64,000 nucleotides of DNA, taken from positions 248,001 to 312,000 of the forward strand of contig NZ_VDUY01000002.1 in NCBI RefSeq assembly GCF_008039575.1, written 5' to 3'. The DNA is from Zeimonas arvi. GTDB taxonomy: Bacteria; Pseudomonadota; Gammaproteobacteria; Burkholderiales; Burkholderiaceae_E. The notes under the pieces are model-generated. The model was not told the DNA's origin and ran no database searches. It worked only from the letters and a program-made list of their open reading frames with translations. Position numbers and translations under genes: made by a program. How positions within the stretch are numbered: the first letter of the stretch is position 1; each line of letters opens with the position of its first letter. Below are positions 43,366 through 52,548 of this stretch, piece after piece.

Positions 43366-44022
43366 ATGGACATCCTCGCGCACACCCTGTGGACCGGTGC
43401 CGGCGTGACCTGGCTTGCCCGGCGCCGCCCGCTCGCGCGCCGGACCGTGGCCGCCACGATCGCCGCGGCGGGCCTGCCGGACACCTTCCAGATGCTGCCG
43501 CTGCTGGCCTGGTGGTGGTTCGGCGGCGGCAGCTTCGAGGCGGTGCGGGCCTACGCCTTGGCGGTGCCGAGCCAGGAACCCATGACGCCGGCACTCGTCG
43601 GCCTGTGGTCGCACCACCTCCACTGCACCGCGCACAGCGCCGTGGTCGCCGGCGGCATCACGCTGATGCTGTGGGCCTGGCAGCGCAGCTTCTGGCTGCC
43701 GCTGCTGGGCTGGTGGTCGCACATCCTGATCGACGTGTTCACGCATTCGGCGGACTACTACGCCTCGCCGGTGCTGTATCCCTTCACCCAGCGCGGCTTC
43801 GACGGCGTCCCGTGGAACGCACCCTGGTTCATGGTGCTGAACTACCTGGCGCTGCTGGCCGTGTTCGCGGCATTGTGGAAGACGAGCCAACGGCGTCGAG
43901 CCGAGGCGGCCGGTAACTCACTGCCCGTTCGGCTGCAGCGCGATCACCGCCATGCCGGCCAGCGCGATGCCCGCGCCGACGACGTCCCACCGCGTGAGGG
44001 GGATGCCGTCGACGAGCCATAG
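43366..44022 (+). CDS. Membrane-associated putative metal-dependent hydrolase, YdjM-like
   Basis: A 218-residue protein with four or five membrane helices and several conserved-looking histidines: MDILAHTLW, LWSHHLHCTAHSAVV and GWWSHILIDVFTHSADYYAS. The pattern recalls the LexA-regulated YdjM/metal-dependent hydrolase membrane family. The last about 35 residues, after RRAEAAGNS, are hydrophilic, not family-like, and lie antisense over a ynfA-type remnant, so the original stop may have been lost. Function is unknown. Confidence 0.72.
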   Translation: MDILAHTLWTGAGVTWLARRRPLARRTVAATIAAAGLPDTFQMLPLLAWWWFGGGSFEAVRAYALAVPSQEPMTPALVGLWSHHLHCTAHSAVVAGGITLMLWAWQRSFWLPLLGWWSHILIDVFTHSADYYASPVLYPFTQRGFDGVPWNAPWFMVLNYLALLAVFAALWKTSQRRRAEAAGNSLPVRLQRDHRHAGQRDARADDVPPREGDAVDEP

Positions 44023-44040
44023 CCAGACCGTTTTCGCGCA
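43918..44040 (-). pseudogene. Remnant of a YnfA/UPF0060 membrane protein gene
   Basis: Read leftward, this stretch encodes about 40 residues ending in TGA. The sequence VWLWLVDGIPLTRWDVVGAG followed by IALAGMAVIALQP matches the C-terminal third of UPF0060 (YnfA) proteins, which end WLWLVDGVRPTRWD...GAAVALAGMAIIM in related bacteria (from memory). The N-terminal two-thirds are absent: the P450 gene and its ribosome site begin about 50 bases away. It overlaps the end of the rightward membrane-protein gene. It marks a past rearrangement. Confidence 0.7.
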
Positions 44041-44090
44041 GTCGATCGCCGCAGCCGCAGATCCTCGACGCAGCGTGGGAGAATCAAAAA

Positions 44091-45236
44091 ATGAACAAGC
44101 CCATCCCGACCTGGGAGCCGCTTTCACCCGAGGTGCTCGCCGACCAGCTCGGCACCTACGACCGCATGCGCGCCGCCTGCGCGCTGGCCGAGTCGCCCCG
44201 TGGCGTCACGCTCTTCCGGCATGCCGACGTCGTCGCCGCGGCATCCGACCCGAAGACCTTCTCGTCGGCCACGTCGGCGAGGCGCGCCGTTCCCAATGCG
44301 ATCGACCCGCCCGAGCATGCCGCGTGGCGCGGGCTCATCGACCCCTTCTTCGCGCCCGCGCACATGGCTGCGCTCGAGCCGCGCGTGTCCGCGATCGCGC
44401 AGGCCCTCGTGGCCGCGCTGCCGCGCGGGGCCGTCGTCGATGCGGTGAGCGAGATCGGCGCGCCGTTCGCGGTGCGCGCGCAGACGGAGTGGCTGGGCTG
44501 GCAAGGCATCGAGGACGAACTGCTCTCGTGGATGGCCGACAACCATGCCGCCACGCGAAGCGGCGATCGCGCGAGGACCGCCGCGGTCGCAGCCGCCTTC
44601 GACGAGATCATCCGCGCACAACTGCGCCGACGCCGCGAATCGGGCGCGACGCCACCCACTGATCCGACGACCGCGCTGCTCGCCACCACCTTCGACGGGC
44701 ACCCGCTGGACGAGGCCGACATCGTCTCGATCCTGCGCAACTGGACCGCAGGCGACCTCGGGTCGCTGGCGGCGGCGCTGGGCGTCGTCGTCCGGTTCCT
44801 CGCGACGCATCCGGACGTGCAGCAGCATCTGCGGGCGCATCCCGAGGGGCTCGCGGCGGCGATCGACGAGATGCTGCGCATCGACGACCCCTTCCTCGTC
44901 AACCGGCGCGTCACGACGGCGGACGTGCGCATCGGGGACCACGAGCTCGCCGCCGGGACGCGCGTGTACCTGAACTGGACCTCGGCCAACCGCGACGAGG
45001 CCGTCTTCGGGGATCCGGAGGCCTACCAGCCCGAGCGCAACGCACCGGACAACCTCGTCTACGGTGTCGGCATTCACGCCTGCCCGGGGCGACCGCTGGC
45101 GACGATGGAGCTCGTCGTCGCGGTTCGCGCCTTGCTGCAAGCGACGCCGAGCATCGAGCCGGCGCCCGGCGTCGAGCCGGTGCGTGAAACCTACCCCCTG
45201 GGCGGTTGGCGCCGAGTGCCGGTGCGGCTTCGCTGA
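44091..45236 (+). CDS. Cytochrome P450
   Basis: A 381-residue bacterial class I P450. The heme-binding motif YGVGIHACPGRPLA has ligand Cys331. The ExxR motif is EMLR (AAIDEMLRIDDP), and the PERF-like motif reads PERN. The I-helix reads NWTAGDLGSLAAALG, where the usual acid-threonine pair (A/GGxE/DT) is shifted, with Asp then Leu-Gly-Ser. Such enzymes hydroxylate small hydrophobic molecules. No ferredoxin or ferredoxin reductase gene is adjacent. GGGAG precedes the ATG. It is shorter than typical 400-residue enzymes. Confidence 0.93.
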   Translation: MNKPIPTWEPLSPEVLADQLGTYDRMRAACALAESPRGVTLFRHADVVAAASDPKTFSSATSARRAVPNAIDPPEHAAWRGLIDPFFAPAHMAALEPRVSAIAQALVAALPRGAVVDAVSEIGAPFAVRAQTEWLGWQGIEDELLSWMADNHAATRSGDRARTAAVAAAFDEIIRAQLRRRRESGATPPTDPTTALLATTFDGHPLDEADIVSILRNWTAGDLGSLAAALGVVVRFLATHPDVQQHLRAHPEGLAAAIDEMLRIDDPFLVNRRVTTADVRIGDHELAAGTRVYLNWTSANRDEAVFGDPEAYQPERNAPDNLVYGVGIHACPGRPLATMELVVAVRALLQATPSIEPAPGVEPVRETYPLGGWRRVPVRLR

Positions 45237-45261
45237 ACGTCAAGTCAGGCGACACAAGTTC

Positions 45262-45813
45262 ATGCGCCACCTGCCCAACCTCATCACCCTGCTGCGCCTG
45301 GCCCTGGTGCCGGTGATCGCGGCGCTCCTGTACCAGGACAAGCACGACGAGGCCTTCGGCTGCTTCGTGGTGTCCGCGCTCTCCGACTTCGCAGATGGGC
45401 GGATCGCCCGTCGCTGGAACCTGGAGAGCCGGTTCGGCGCCGTGGCCGACCCGCTGGCGGACAAGCTGACGATGGTCACGGTGACCGTGCTGCTTGCGAT
45501 GCAGCAGGCGATTCCCTGGTGGTTCGCGTCCGTCCTGGTGGCGCGCGACCTGGTGATCGTCGCCGGAGCGCTGGCCTACCGGCTGGTGGCGGGCGGCCTG
45601 GAAATGACCCCGACGCGGATCTCCAAGCTCAACACGGTGCTGCAGTTCCTGCTGCTGCTCGCCGTGCTCGCCGTGCTGGCCGGGCATCTCCAGGACGGCC
45701 TGTGGGTCGACCTGCTGATGTGGACGACGCTGGCGACGATGGCGATCTCCGGCGCGCACTACGTGCTCGCGTGGGGCCGCAAGGCCGCCAGGGCGCGCTG
45801 CAGGGCGGCCTGA
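45262..45813 (+). CDS. CDP-alcohol phosphatidyltransferase family protein
   Basis: A 183-residue membrane enzyme with the motif D-G-x2-A-R-x8-G-x3-D-x3-D, read as DGRIARRWNLESRFGAVADP followed by LAD. MRHLPNLITLLRLALVPVIA and LLVARDLVIVAGAL-type helices (LVARDLVIVAGAL) resemble PgsA-like phosphatidylglycerophosphate synthases. It joins an alcohol to a CDP-diacylglycerol. It lies 25 bases after the P450. The precise alcohol is uncertain; a second pgsA may exist elsewhere. Confidence 0.9.
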   Translation: MRHLPNLITLLRLALVPVIAALLYQDKHDEAFGCFVVSALSDFADGRIARRWNLESRFGAVADPLADKLTMVTVTVLLAMQQAIPWWFASVLVARDLVIVAGALAYRLVAGGLEMTPTRISKLNTVLQFLLLLAVLAVLAGHLQDGLWVDLLMWTTLATMAISGAHYVLAWGRKAARARCRAA

Positions 45814-45913
45814 CCCGGGCAACGCGCCGCGCCGGCCTCGTTGGCCCGGGTGGCCAGGAAATCCCCGCGGCGATCTAGAATCCCGTTGATCAGGTGCAAG
45901 AGCCCCTCACTCG

Positions 45914-47023
45914 ATGGCGCGTTCCTTGTCCCCACACACCGACTCGTCGAGCGGCGCGCAAGCGGTCTCCGCCCAGGCCTTCCGCTTTGCGCAACTGCCC
46001 TCCGGGGCGCGCATCGCCTGGACCCGCAGCGGTGCACCCGGCGCGCCGACGCTGGTTCGGGTGGCGCACTGGCTCACGAACGTCGAGTACGACCTGCGAT
46101 CCCCGATCTGGCGCCCCTGGGTCGAGCGGCTGAGCCGCTCGTTCGGCCTGGTGCGCTACGACGAGCGCGGCTGCGGCCTGTCGGGCGACGACCCGCGGCC
46201 GCGGGGGCTGGAACCCTGGGTGGAGGAACTCGAAGCCGTGGTCGAGGCCGCGGTCGATGCCACCCGCGAGCCGAGGGTGGCGCTGCTGGGCGTGAGCGGC
46301 GCGGCAGCCATCGCGATCGCCTATGCGGTGCGGCATCCCGAGCGGGTTTCGCGGCTCGTCATCCTCGGAGGTTTCCTCCACGGCGCCTTGCATCGGTGCC
46401 GCACGCCCGAGGACCGCGGCTTCCTCGAAGCGCAGTGGCGGCTCGTGGAATTCGGTTGGGGTCGGAACGACCCCGCGGTGCGGGAGTTTTTCAGCAGCCG
46501 CTTCGTGCCCGACGCGACGCCCGAGGTGCGCGCAGGCATGAACGAGCAGCAGCGCCGCAGCTGCGACGGACCGCGCGCGGCCGAGATCATGCGGGCGCGG
46601 GCCGAACTCGACGTGCGCGCGCTCGCGCCCCAGGTCACCGTGCCGACCCTGGTCCTGCACTGCGACGGCGACCGTGCCGTGCCGGTCGAACTCGGCCACG
46701 ACATCGCTGCGTCGATTCCCGGCGCACGCTTCGAGTCGCTGCCCTCGGCCAATCACGTGCCGCTGGGGCACGAGCCGGCTTTCGCCCGGTTCTGTGACGC
46801 GGTGGTCGACTTCGTCACCGGCGCGGGCGGGACGCCCCGGCTCACGCCCCGCGAACGCGAGCTCGCCGGCCTGGTCGCGCAGGGCCTGGACAACGCGCAG
46901 ATCGCCGTGCGCCTCGGCGTGGCGGACAAGACGGTGCGCAACGCCCTGTCGGCCCTGTACGCCAAGCTGGGCGTGGACAATCGCGCCCGAGCGGTCGCTC
47001 GGTCCCGGGACCTCGGGCTGTAG
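45914..47023 (+). CDS. Alpha/beta hydrolase fused to a LuxR-type HTH
   Basis: A 369-residue protein. Residues about 20-295 form an alpha/beta hydrolase: LVRYDERGCGLSGDDP, nucleophile Ser in LLGVSGAAAIAIAYA, HCDGDRAVPV and SANHVPLGHEP. Residues about 306-368 are a LuxR/FixJ helix-turn-helix: LTPRERELAGLVAQGLDNAQ, then IAVRLGVADKTVRNALSALYAKLGV-type sequence (VADKTVRNALSALYAKLG). The hydrolase may sense or degrade a ligand that controls DNA binding. An inverted repeat and another hydrolase gene follow directly. Confidence 0.9.
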   Translation: MARSLSPHTDSSSGAQAVSAQAFRFAQLPSGARIAWTRSGAPGAPTLVRVAHWLTNVEYDLRSPIWRPWVERLSRSFGLVRYDERGCGLSGDDPRPRGLEPWVEELEAVVEAAVDATREPRVALLGVSGAAAIAIAYAVRHPERVSRLVILGGFLHGALHRCRTPEDRGFLEAQWRLVEFGWGRNDPAVREFFSSRFVPDATPEVRAGMNEQQRRSCDGPRAAEIMRARAELDVRALAPQVTVPTLVLHCDGDRAVPVELGHDIAASIPGARFESLPSANHVPLGHEPAFARFCDAVVDFVTGAGGTPRLTPRERELAGLVAQGLDNAQIAVRLGVADKTVRNALSALYAKLGVDNRARAVARSRDLGL

Positions 47024-47035
47024 GCGCCCGCACGG

Positions 47036-47051
47036 CGGGACATCCGTCCCG
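47036..47051. promoter_or_regulatory. Inverted repeat upstream of the second hydrolase
   Basis: CGGGAC-ATCC-GTCCCG, perfect 6-bp arms, lies 86-101 bases before ATG 47137 and just after the hydrolase-LuxR gene. It is the size and symmetry expected for a dimeric LuxR-type regulator site. It has no T-tract, so a terminator is unlikely. Confidence 0.45.
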
Positions 47052-47136
47052 TTTGCATGCGCGTGTGCGAGGGATAGCCTGCGGGCATGCGGTGCATCGC
47101 CCGCGATGACCGCGATCACTTTGCTCGGGAGGCCCC

Positions 47137-47928
47137 ATGTTCCTGGACATCGATGGCAACCGGATGTTCACCCTCGCGTTCGGCAAGGGGCCCCGGACGA
47201 TCCTGGCCCACGGCGGCTGGATCAGCAACGTCGAGGATTGGCTCCCGGCCCTGGCGCCCCTGAGTGCGCGCTGGCGCACCGTCACCTACGACCACCGCGG
47301 GGCGGGCCTGACGCGGGTGCCCGTCGAGCGCATCACGCCCGAAGCGCTGGTGGAGGACGTGTTCCGCGTGATGGACGCGCTGGGCATCGAGCGCTGCGTG
47401 ATGGCTGGCTTTTCGCGCGGAACGGTGACGGCGATGCGGGCCGTGCTCGCCCGGCCCGACCGATTCGACGGGCTGGTGCTGATGAACGGCTGCGGGGAGG
47501 TGCGTTCACCCGAATTGCCCGTCGCGCCGCGGGTGCCGCCGTCATCGTGGCCCGGTGCCACGCACGCCGACCGGTTGCGGTGGTTCCTGGAGCGCTGCAC
47601 GCCCGAGCCCGACACCGAGCACATCCGGAGATGGGGCGAGTACATCCTGGCCCGCGCCACGCCCGAGGCGGCCGATCGGTTGTTCGTCATGGAGGCCGAG
47701 CAGCCTGTCGACTGGGCCAGCAGGCTGCCGCAGCTGCGCCTCCCGACGCTCATCGTCCACGGCGAACTCGACGCGTTTTACCGCATCGAGCACATGCGCT
47801 ACACCCAGTCCCTGCTCGCCGACAGCGAACTGGTGGTCATGGAAGGTTCGGGCCACCTGCCGGCCCTGACGCGCCCGTTGGAAGTCGCGGCCCACATCGA
47901 GCGCTTCTTCACGGCTCGAGGCGTGTGA
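47137..47928 (+). CDS. Alpha/beta hydrolase
   Basis: A 263-residue hydrolase. AHGGWISNVEDWLPAL is the oxyanion-hole region, VTYDHRGAGLTR follows, the nucleophile is in MAGFSRGTVTAM (Ser), VHGELDAFYRI gives the acid, and EGSGHLPALTRP the histidine. GCTCGGGAGG precedes the ATG. It is convergent with guaA (six bases). Its substrate is unknown; adjacency suggests control by the hydrolase-LuxR protein. Confidence 0.9.
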   Translation: MFLDIDGNRMFTLAFGKGPRTILAHGGWISNVEDWLPALAPLSARWRTVTYDHRGAGLTRVPVERITPEALVEDVFRVMDALGIERCVMAGFSRGTVTAMRAVLARPDRFDGLVLMNGCGEVRSPELPVAPRVPPSSWPGATHADRLRWFLERCTPEPDTEHIRRWGEYILARATPEAADRLFVMEAEQPVDWASRLPQLRLPTLIVHGELDAFYRIEHMRYTQSLLADSELVVMEGSGHLPALTRPLEVAAHIERFFTARGV

Positions 47929-47934
47929 AGAGCC

Positions 47935-49515
47935 CTACTCCCACTCGATCGTCGCCGGCGGCTTCCCGGAAACGTCGTACACCACGCGGTTGATGCCCCG
48001 GACCTCGTTGATGATCCGGTTCGACACGCGGCCGAGCAGCTCGTGCGGCAGGTGCGCCCAGTGGGCGGTCATGAAGTCCTGGGTCTGGACCGCGCGCAGC
48101 GCGACCACCCACTCGTAGGTGCGGCCGTCGCCCATCACGCCCACCGATTTCACCGGCAGGAAGACCGCGAAGGCCTGCGAGGTCAGGTCGTACCAGGAGT
48201 GGCCGTCGGGCCCTTTCGTGTTGCGCAGTTCCTCGATGAAGATCGCGTCGGCCTGGCGCAGCAGGTCGGCGTACTCGGCCTTGACCTCGCCCAGGATGCG
48301 CACCCCCAGGCCGGGGCCGGGGAACGGATGGCGGTAGACCATCTCGCGCGGCAGGCCCAGCGCCACGCCGAGCTCGCGCACCTCGTCCTTGAACAGCTCG
48401 CGCAGGGGCTCGAGCAGCTGCAGGTGCAGCGTGTCGGGCAGGCCGCCCACGTTGTGGTGCGACTTGATCGTCTTGGCCTTGCCGGTCTTGGCGCCGGCCG
48501 ACTCGATCACGTCGGGATAGATCGTGCCCTGGGCCAGCCACTTGGCGCGCGGCAGCCTGCCGGCCTCTTCCTGGAACACGTGCACGAACTCGCGGCCGAT
48601 GATCTTGCGCTTGGCCTCGGGGTCGGACTCGCCGGCCAGCGCGTCCATGAAGCGCCGGGTGGCGTCGACGTGGATCAGCTTCATGCCCATGTGGGCCTGG
48701 AAAGTCTCGACGACCTGCGCGCCCTCGTTCAGGCGCAGCAGCCCGGTGTCAACGAACACGCAGGTGAGCTGGTCGCCGATCGCCTTGTGGATCAGTGCGC
48801 CGGCCACGCTGGAGTCCACGCCGCCGGACAGGCCCAGGATGACCTCCTGGTCGCCGACCTGCTCGCGGATCCTGGCGACCGCCTCGTCGATGTAGTTGCC
48901 CATCACCCAGTCGGCACGGCAGCCGCAGATGTCGAGCACGAAGCGCGACAGCAGGCGCTTGCCCTGCACCGTGTGGGTGACCTCGGGGTGGAACTGCACC
49001 GCGTAGAAGCCGCGCGACTCGTCGGCCATGCCGGCCATCGGGCAGGACGGCGTGGAGGCCATCAGCCTGAAGCCCGGCGGCATCTCGACGACCTTGTCGC
49101 CGTGGCTCATCCAGACCTTGAGCATGCCGTGGCCTTCCGGCGTGCGGAAGTCCTCGATGCCCTCGAGCAGCCGGGTGTGGCCGTGCGCGCGCACCTCGGC
49201 ATAGCCGAACTCGCGGTGCTGGCCGCTCTCGACGCGCCCGCCGAGCTGCTGGGCCATGGTCTGCATGCCGTAGCAGATGCCCAGCACCGGCACGCCGAGC
49301 TCGAACACCGCCTGCGGCGCCCGGTCGGTGGACTCCTCCCAGGCCGACATGTGGCTGCCGGACAGGATGACGCCCTTGGGCGCGAACTCGCGCACGAAGG
49401 CGTCGGAGACGTCGCAGGGATGGATTTCGCAGTAGACGTGCGCCTCGCGCACCCGGCGCGCGATCAGTTGCGTGACCTGCGAGCCGAAGTCGAGGATCAG
49501 GATCCGGTCGTGCAT
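47935..49515 (-). CDS. guaA: GMP synthase (glutamine-hydrolysing)
   Basis: A 526-residue enzyme converting XMP to GMP. The class I glutaminase has [15 protein letters not shown] (nucleophile Cys) and FHPEVTHT. The ATP-pyrophosphatase domain has [15 protein letters not shown], and the C-terminal dimerisation domain ends [18 protein letters not shown]. Start ATG 49515 gives [20 protein letters not shown]. The gene follows guaB by seven bases. Confidence 0.97.
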   Translation of the reverse strand: MHDRILILDFGSQVTQLIARRVREAHVYCEIHPCDVSDAFVREFAPKGVILSGSHMSAWEESTDRAPQAVFELGVPVLGICYGMQTMAQQLGGRVESGQHREFGYAEVRAHGHTRLLEGIEDFRTPEGHGMLKVWMSHGDKVVEMPPGFRLMASTPSCPMAGMADESRGFYAVQFHPEVTHTVQGKRLLSRFVLDICGCRADWVMGNYIDEAVARIREQVGDQEVILGLSGGVDSSVAGALIHKAIGDQLTCVFVDTGLLRLNEGAQVVETFQAHMGMKLIHVDATRRFMDALAGESDPEAKRKIIGREFVHVFQEEAGRLPRAKWLAQGTIYPDVIESAGAKTGKAKTIKSHHNVGGLPDTLHLQLLEPLRELFKDEVRELGVALGLPREMVYRHPFPGPGLGVRILGEVKAEYADLLRQADAIFIEELRNTKGPDGHSWYDLTSQAFAVFLPVKSVGVMGDGRTYEWVVALRAVQTQDFMTAHWAHLPHELLGRVSNRIINEVRGINRVVYDVSGKPPATIEWE

Positions 49516-49522
49516 GAAAGCG

Positions 49523-50983
49523 TCAGTCGATCTGGTAGTTGGGCGCTTCCTGCGTGATCTGCACGTCGTGGACGTGCGACTCGCGCATGCCGGCGGCGGT
49601 GATCTCGACGAACTCGGGGCGGGTGCGCATGTCCTCGATGGTCGGGCAGCCGCAATAGCCCATGCTGGCGCGCAGGCCGCCTGCCAGCTGGTACAGGATG
49701 GCCACGACCGAGCCCTTGTAGGGCACGCGGCCCTCGATGCCCTCGGGCACCAGCTTGTCGACGTTGACCGAGGAATCCTGGAAGTAGCGGTCGGCCGCAC
49801 CCTGCTGCATGGCGCCCAGCGAGCCCATGCCGCGATAGGTCTTGTACGAGCGGCCCTGGTACAACACGACCTCGCCCGGCGCCTCTTCGGTGCCGGCGAA
49901 CATCGAACCCATCATCACCGCATCGGCCCCGGCCACGACCGCCTTGGCGATGTCGCCCGAGAAGCGGATGCCGCCGTCGGCGATCAGCGGCACCTCGGTG
50001 CCGGCCAGCGCGCCGGCCACGTCGGCGATGGCGGTGATCTGCGGCACGCCGACCCCGGCCACGATCCGCGTGGTGCAGATCGAGCCAGGGCCGATGCCGA
50101 CCTTGACCGCGTCGACGCCGGCGCCGACCAGCGCGCGCGCGGCTTCGCCGGTGGCGATGTTGCCGGCCACCACCTGCAGGTTCGGGTACTGGCGCTTGAT
50201 CGAGCGGACCCGGTCGATCACGCCCTTGCTGTGGCCGTGCGCGGTGTCCACCACCACGGCATCGACCCCGTTGCGCACCAGCAGCTCGAGCCGCTCTTCC
50301 ACGTCGCCGCCCACGCCGACCGCAGCGCCCACGCGCAGCTTGCCTTCGGCGTCCTTGCAGGCGTTGGGCTTCTCGGTGGCCTTGAGGATGTCCTTGACGG
50401 TGATCAGGCCCTTCAGCTCGAAAGCCTGGTTGATCACCAGCACCCGCTCGAGCCGGTGCTGGTGCATCAGCGCCTGGGCCTCGTCGAGCGAGGCACCTTC
50501 GCGAACCGTGACCAGACGCTCGCGAGGGGTCATGATCGTGGACACCGGGGAATCCAGCCGGGTCTCGAAGCGCAGGTCTCGGTTGGTCACGATGCCGACC
50601 ACCCGGCCGTTCTCGACGACCGGCAGGCCCGAGATCTTGTGCTGCTGGGTGAGCTTGATGACGTCGAGCACCTTCATCGAGGGCTCGATCGTGATGGGGT
50701 CGAGCACGATGCCCGACTCGTGCCGCTTGACCTTCAGCACCTCCGCCGCCTGCCGCTGCGGCGACAGGTTCTTGTGGACGATGCCGATGCCGCCTTCCTG
50801 GGCGATCGCGATGGCCAGGCGGGCCTCGGTAACCGTGTCCATGGCCGCCGATACCAGCGGCAGGTTCAGCGCAATGCCGCGCGTGAACCGGGTCTTCAGG
50901 GAGGTGTCGCGGGGGAGGATTTCGGAGTAAGCCGGGACGAGCAGGACGTCGTCGAAGGTCAGGGCTTTCTTCGCCAGTCGCAT
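49523..50983 (-). CDS. guaB: IMP dehydrogenase
   Basis: A 486-residue enzyme making XMP from IMP with [17 protein letters not shown] starts the barrel, two CBS domains (about 90-205) are inserted, and the active loop is [11 protein letters not shown] with the catalytic Cys. [17 protein letters not shown] is the flap. Start ATG 50983 follows AGAGGG; a GTG/ATG six codons upstream is less likely. Co-transcribed with guaA. Confidence 0.97.
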   Translation of the reverse strand: MRLAKKALTFDDVLLVPAYSEILPRDTSLKTRFTRGIALNLPLVSAAMDTVTEARLAIAIAQEGGIGIVHKNLSPQRQAAEVLKVKRHESGIVLDPITIEPSMKVLDVIKLTQQHKISGLPVVENGRVVGIVTNRDLRFETRLDSPVSTIMTPRERLVTVREGASLDEAQALMHQHRLERVLVINQAFELKGLITVKDILKATEKPNACKDAEGKLRVGAAVGVGGDVEERLELLVRNGVDAVVVDTAHGHSKGVIDRVRSIKRQYPNLQVVAGNIATGEAARALVGAGVDAVKVGIGPGSICTTRIVAGVGVPQITAIADVAGALAGTEVPLIADGGIRFSGDIAKAVVAGADAVMMGSMFAGTEEAPGEVVLYQGRSYKTYRGMGSLGAMQQGAADRYFQDSSVNVDKLVPEGIEGRVPYKGSVVAILYQLAGGLRASMGYCGCPTIEDMRTRPEFVEITAAGMRESHVHDVQITQEAPNYQID

Positions 50984-51007
50984 GGAACCCTCTGGGCGCA
51001 AAACCGC

Positions 51008-51013
51008 ATTATA
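51008..51013 (-). promoter_or_regulatory. guaB -10 box
   Basis: On the minus strand a perfect TATAAT lies 25 bases upstream of the guaB ATG, followed by a GC-containing discriminator (GCGG). The -35 position reads TTCCGC, a poor match. GC-rich discriminators accompany stringent control in guaB of other bacteria; here that is inference. Confidence 0.5.
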
Positions 51014-51171
51014 CAGAGCTGGCGGCGGCGGCGGAACGCCCCCGGCACGCCGGCGGAAGGCGCGCGCCGCCGGGCCGCGAGGCAGCGCCTTTCGTCGGTG
51101 CCCGCGCTCGCCGGCGCGACCCCGCGCAGCAGAATCGGTTCATCGCCCTGGCCGTTCCGGACCGCTTCCCG

Positions 51172-51735
51172 ATGAACCGTCGAATGCCCGCCTGTCGTCC
51201 CCACCCCACCCCGCCGCCAGCCCGGCCCTTCGGCCACGCTCGCCTGGCGGCGACCCTGCTCGGCGCGGTCCTTGCCACGATGGCCGCGCATCCCGACGCG
51301 GCGGCCGCCCCGGCATTCAAGTGGCGTGACGCGAGCGGGCGAATCGTCTACTCCGACCTGCCGCCCCCGCCGGGCGCGCGGGTCACCTTGCTCGCCGCGC
51401 CGGCCGGGAGCGCGACCGGGGTGCCCTCCACCACCCTGGCCGCGCCGCAGGAACCCCGGCCGGCGAGCTGGGTCGAACGCGAGAAGGCCTCGCGCCAGAA
51501 GGCCACCGAACGCGCCGAGGCCGAGCGGGAGCAGGCCGAGCTGGCCCGTCAGGCCGGGGAGCGCACCCGGGTCTGCGAAGAGGCCCGTGCGGGCCTGCGC
51601 ACGCTGGAGAGCGGCGTGCGGCTCACCACGATCGACGAGCGCGGCGAGCGGGCCGTGGTGGACGACGCCGAGCGAGCCCGCCGGACCGAGGCCATGCAGC
51701 GCGCGGTCGCCGACCACTGCGGCAAGGCCAGCTAG
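51172..51735 (+). CDS. DUF4124 domain exported protein
   Basis: A 187-residue protein with a long N-terminal region and a hydrophobic stretch ending AAA-A near residue 46. The DUF4124 core is FKWRDASGRIVYSDLPPPPG, common in proteobacterial envelope proteins. A Glu/Arg-rich helical, probably coiled-coil, stretch (REKASRQKATERAEAEREQA) and a disulfide-type pair of cysteines (VCEE, DHCGK) follow. Function is unknown. The stop overlaps the rnfH stop region on the opposite strand. Confidence 0.85.
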   Translation: MNRRMPACRPHPTPPPARPFGHARLAATLLGAVLATMAAHPDAAAAPAFKWRDASGRIVYSDLPPPPGARVTLLAAPAGSATGVPSTTLAAPQEPRPASWVEREKASRQKATERAEAEREQAELARQAGERTRVCEEARAGLRTLESGVRLTTIDERGERAVVDDAERARRTEAMQRAVADHCGKAS

Positions 51736-52049
51736 GCCTTTGTCGCCTGGGTCCGCCGCCTGACCTCGGCGCGGCGTCGCCGCGCCACCTTCGGATCCAC
51801 CTGCAGACCCTCGAGCAGCTCGACCCGGTCGCCCTGGAAGAGCGGCGCCGTCGGCGGCTTGAGCTCGCCGAACACGGCCGCGACCAGACGGCCCGCGATC
51901 AGCCCCTCGCGCAGCGCCGGCAGGTCGATGGCCGCCAGCGCGTCGCCGAGCGTGGCGCCTGCAGGCAGCGCGAGCGGGCGCAGGACCACCCGCCCCCCGG
52001 CGTCGACCCAGGCGAGCTCGACATGCAGATTGGGCTCATCCGAGCGCAT
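51732..52049 (-). CDS. RnfH family ubiquitin-like protein
   Basis: A 105-residue beta-grasp protein. [20 protein letters not shown] at the start and [20 protein letters not shown] near the end define RnfH. The C-terminal tail is basic ([16 protein letters not shown]). It overlaps ratA by 14 bases, the usual pairing in gammaproteobacteria and betaproteobacteria. Function remains unclear; the rnf label is historic. Confidence 0.9.
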   Translation of the reverse strand: MRSDEPNLHVELAWVDAGGRVVLRPLALPAGATLGDALAAIDLPALREGLIAGRLVAAVFGELKPPTAPLFQGDRVELLEGLQVDPKVARRRRAEVRRRTQATKA

Positions 52050-52488
52050 GCAGGTGCTCGGCGCGCCGCACGAAGGCGTCGACGAACGAACGCGCGATGT
52101 GGTCGAAAACAGGCTCGAGCACGCGGCCCAGCAGGCCCCCGGCGAAGCGGTACTCGAGCTCGAACTCGACCTTGCAGGCGTCCTCGCGCAGCGGCGAGAA
52201 GCGCCATTCGCCGTGCAGGTGGCTGAAGGGCCCGTCGCGCAGCGCCATCGTGATCCGGCGTCCGGGCTCGGGCGTGTTGTGCGTGGTGAAGCCCTGGCGA
52301 ATGCCACGGAAATCGATCCGCACCGTGGCGGTCACCGTGCCGTCTTCGTGGCGCCTGACCTCGGTCCCGCCGCACCAGGGCAGGAACTTCGGATAGTCCT
52401 CGACCCGCTCCACGAGCGCGAACATCCGTTCCGCCGGATACGGAACCAGGACGGACTTTCGGACGGAGTGCGGCGGGCGTGCAGTCAT
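52036..52488 (-). CDS. ratA: RatA/Coq10-like START-domain protein
   Basis: A 150-residue SRPBCC protein. [33 protein letters not shown] and [12 protein letters not shown] followed by the C-terminal amphipathic helix [20 protein letters not shown] match RatA and the ubiquinone-binding Coq10 family. E. coli RatA was described as a 50S-binding toxin, but a quinone-chaperone role is at least as likely. It is divergent from smpB with a 60-base gap, an arrangement conserved across proteobacteria. Confidence 0.92.
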   Translation of the reverse strand: MTARPPHSVRKSVLVPYPAERMFALVERVEDYPKFLPWCGGTEVRRHEDGTVTATVRIDFRGIRQGFTTHNTPEPGRRITMALRDGPFSHLHGEWRFSPLREDACKVEFELEYRFAGGLLGRVLEPVFDHIARSFVDAFVRRAEHLHALG

Positions 52489-52548
52489 CGGCAGGGTCGG
52501 ATCGGCTCGGGCGCGGCGAAACGCCCGAAATCGGCGAGAATTGTAAAG

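Noticed and set aside
34074-47928. The whole accessory stretch as one defence island.
   Set aside because: Apart from the lysozyme-inhibitor-like protein there are no restriction, nuclease, NTPase or abortive-infection genes; the content is metabolic and regulatory.
52036-52488. RatA as the toxin of a toxin-antitoxin pair with RnfH.
   Set aside because: The proteins match the Coq10/START and ubiquitin-like families with conserved housekeeping synteny beside smpB. Nothing here points to an addiction module.
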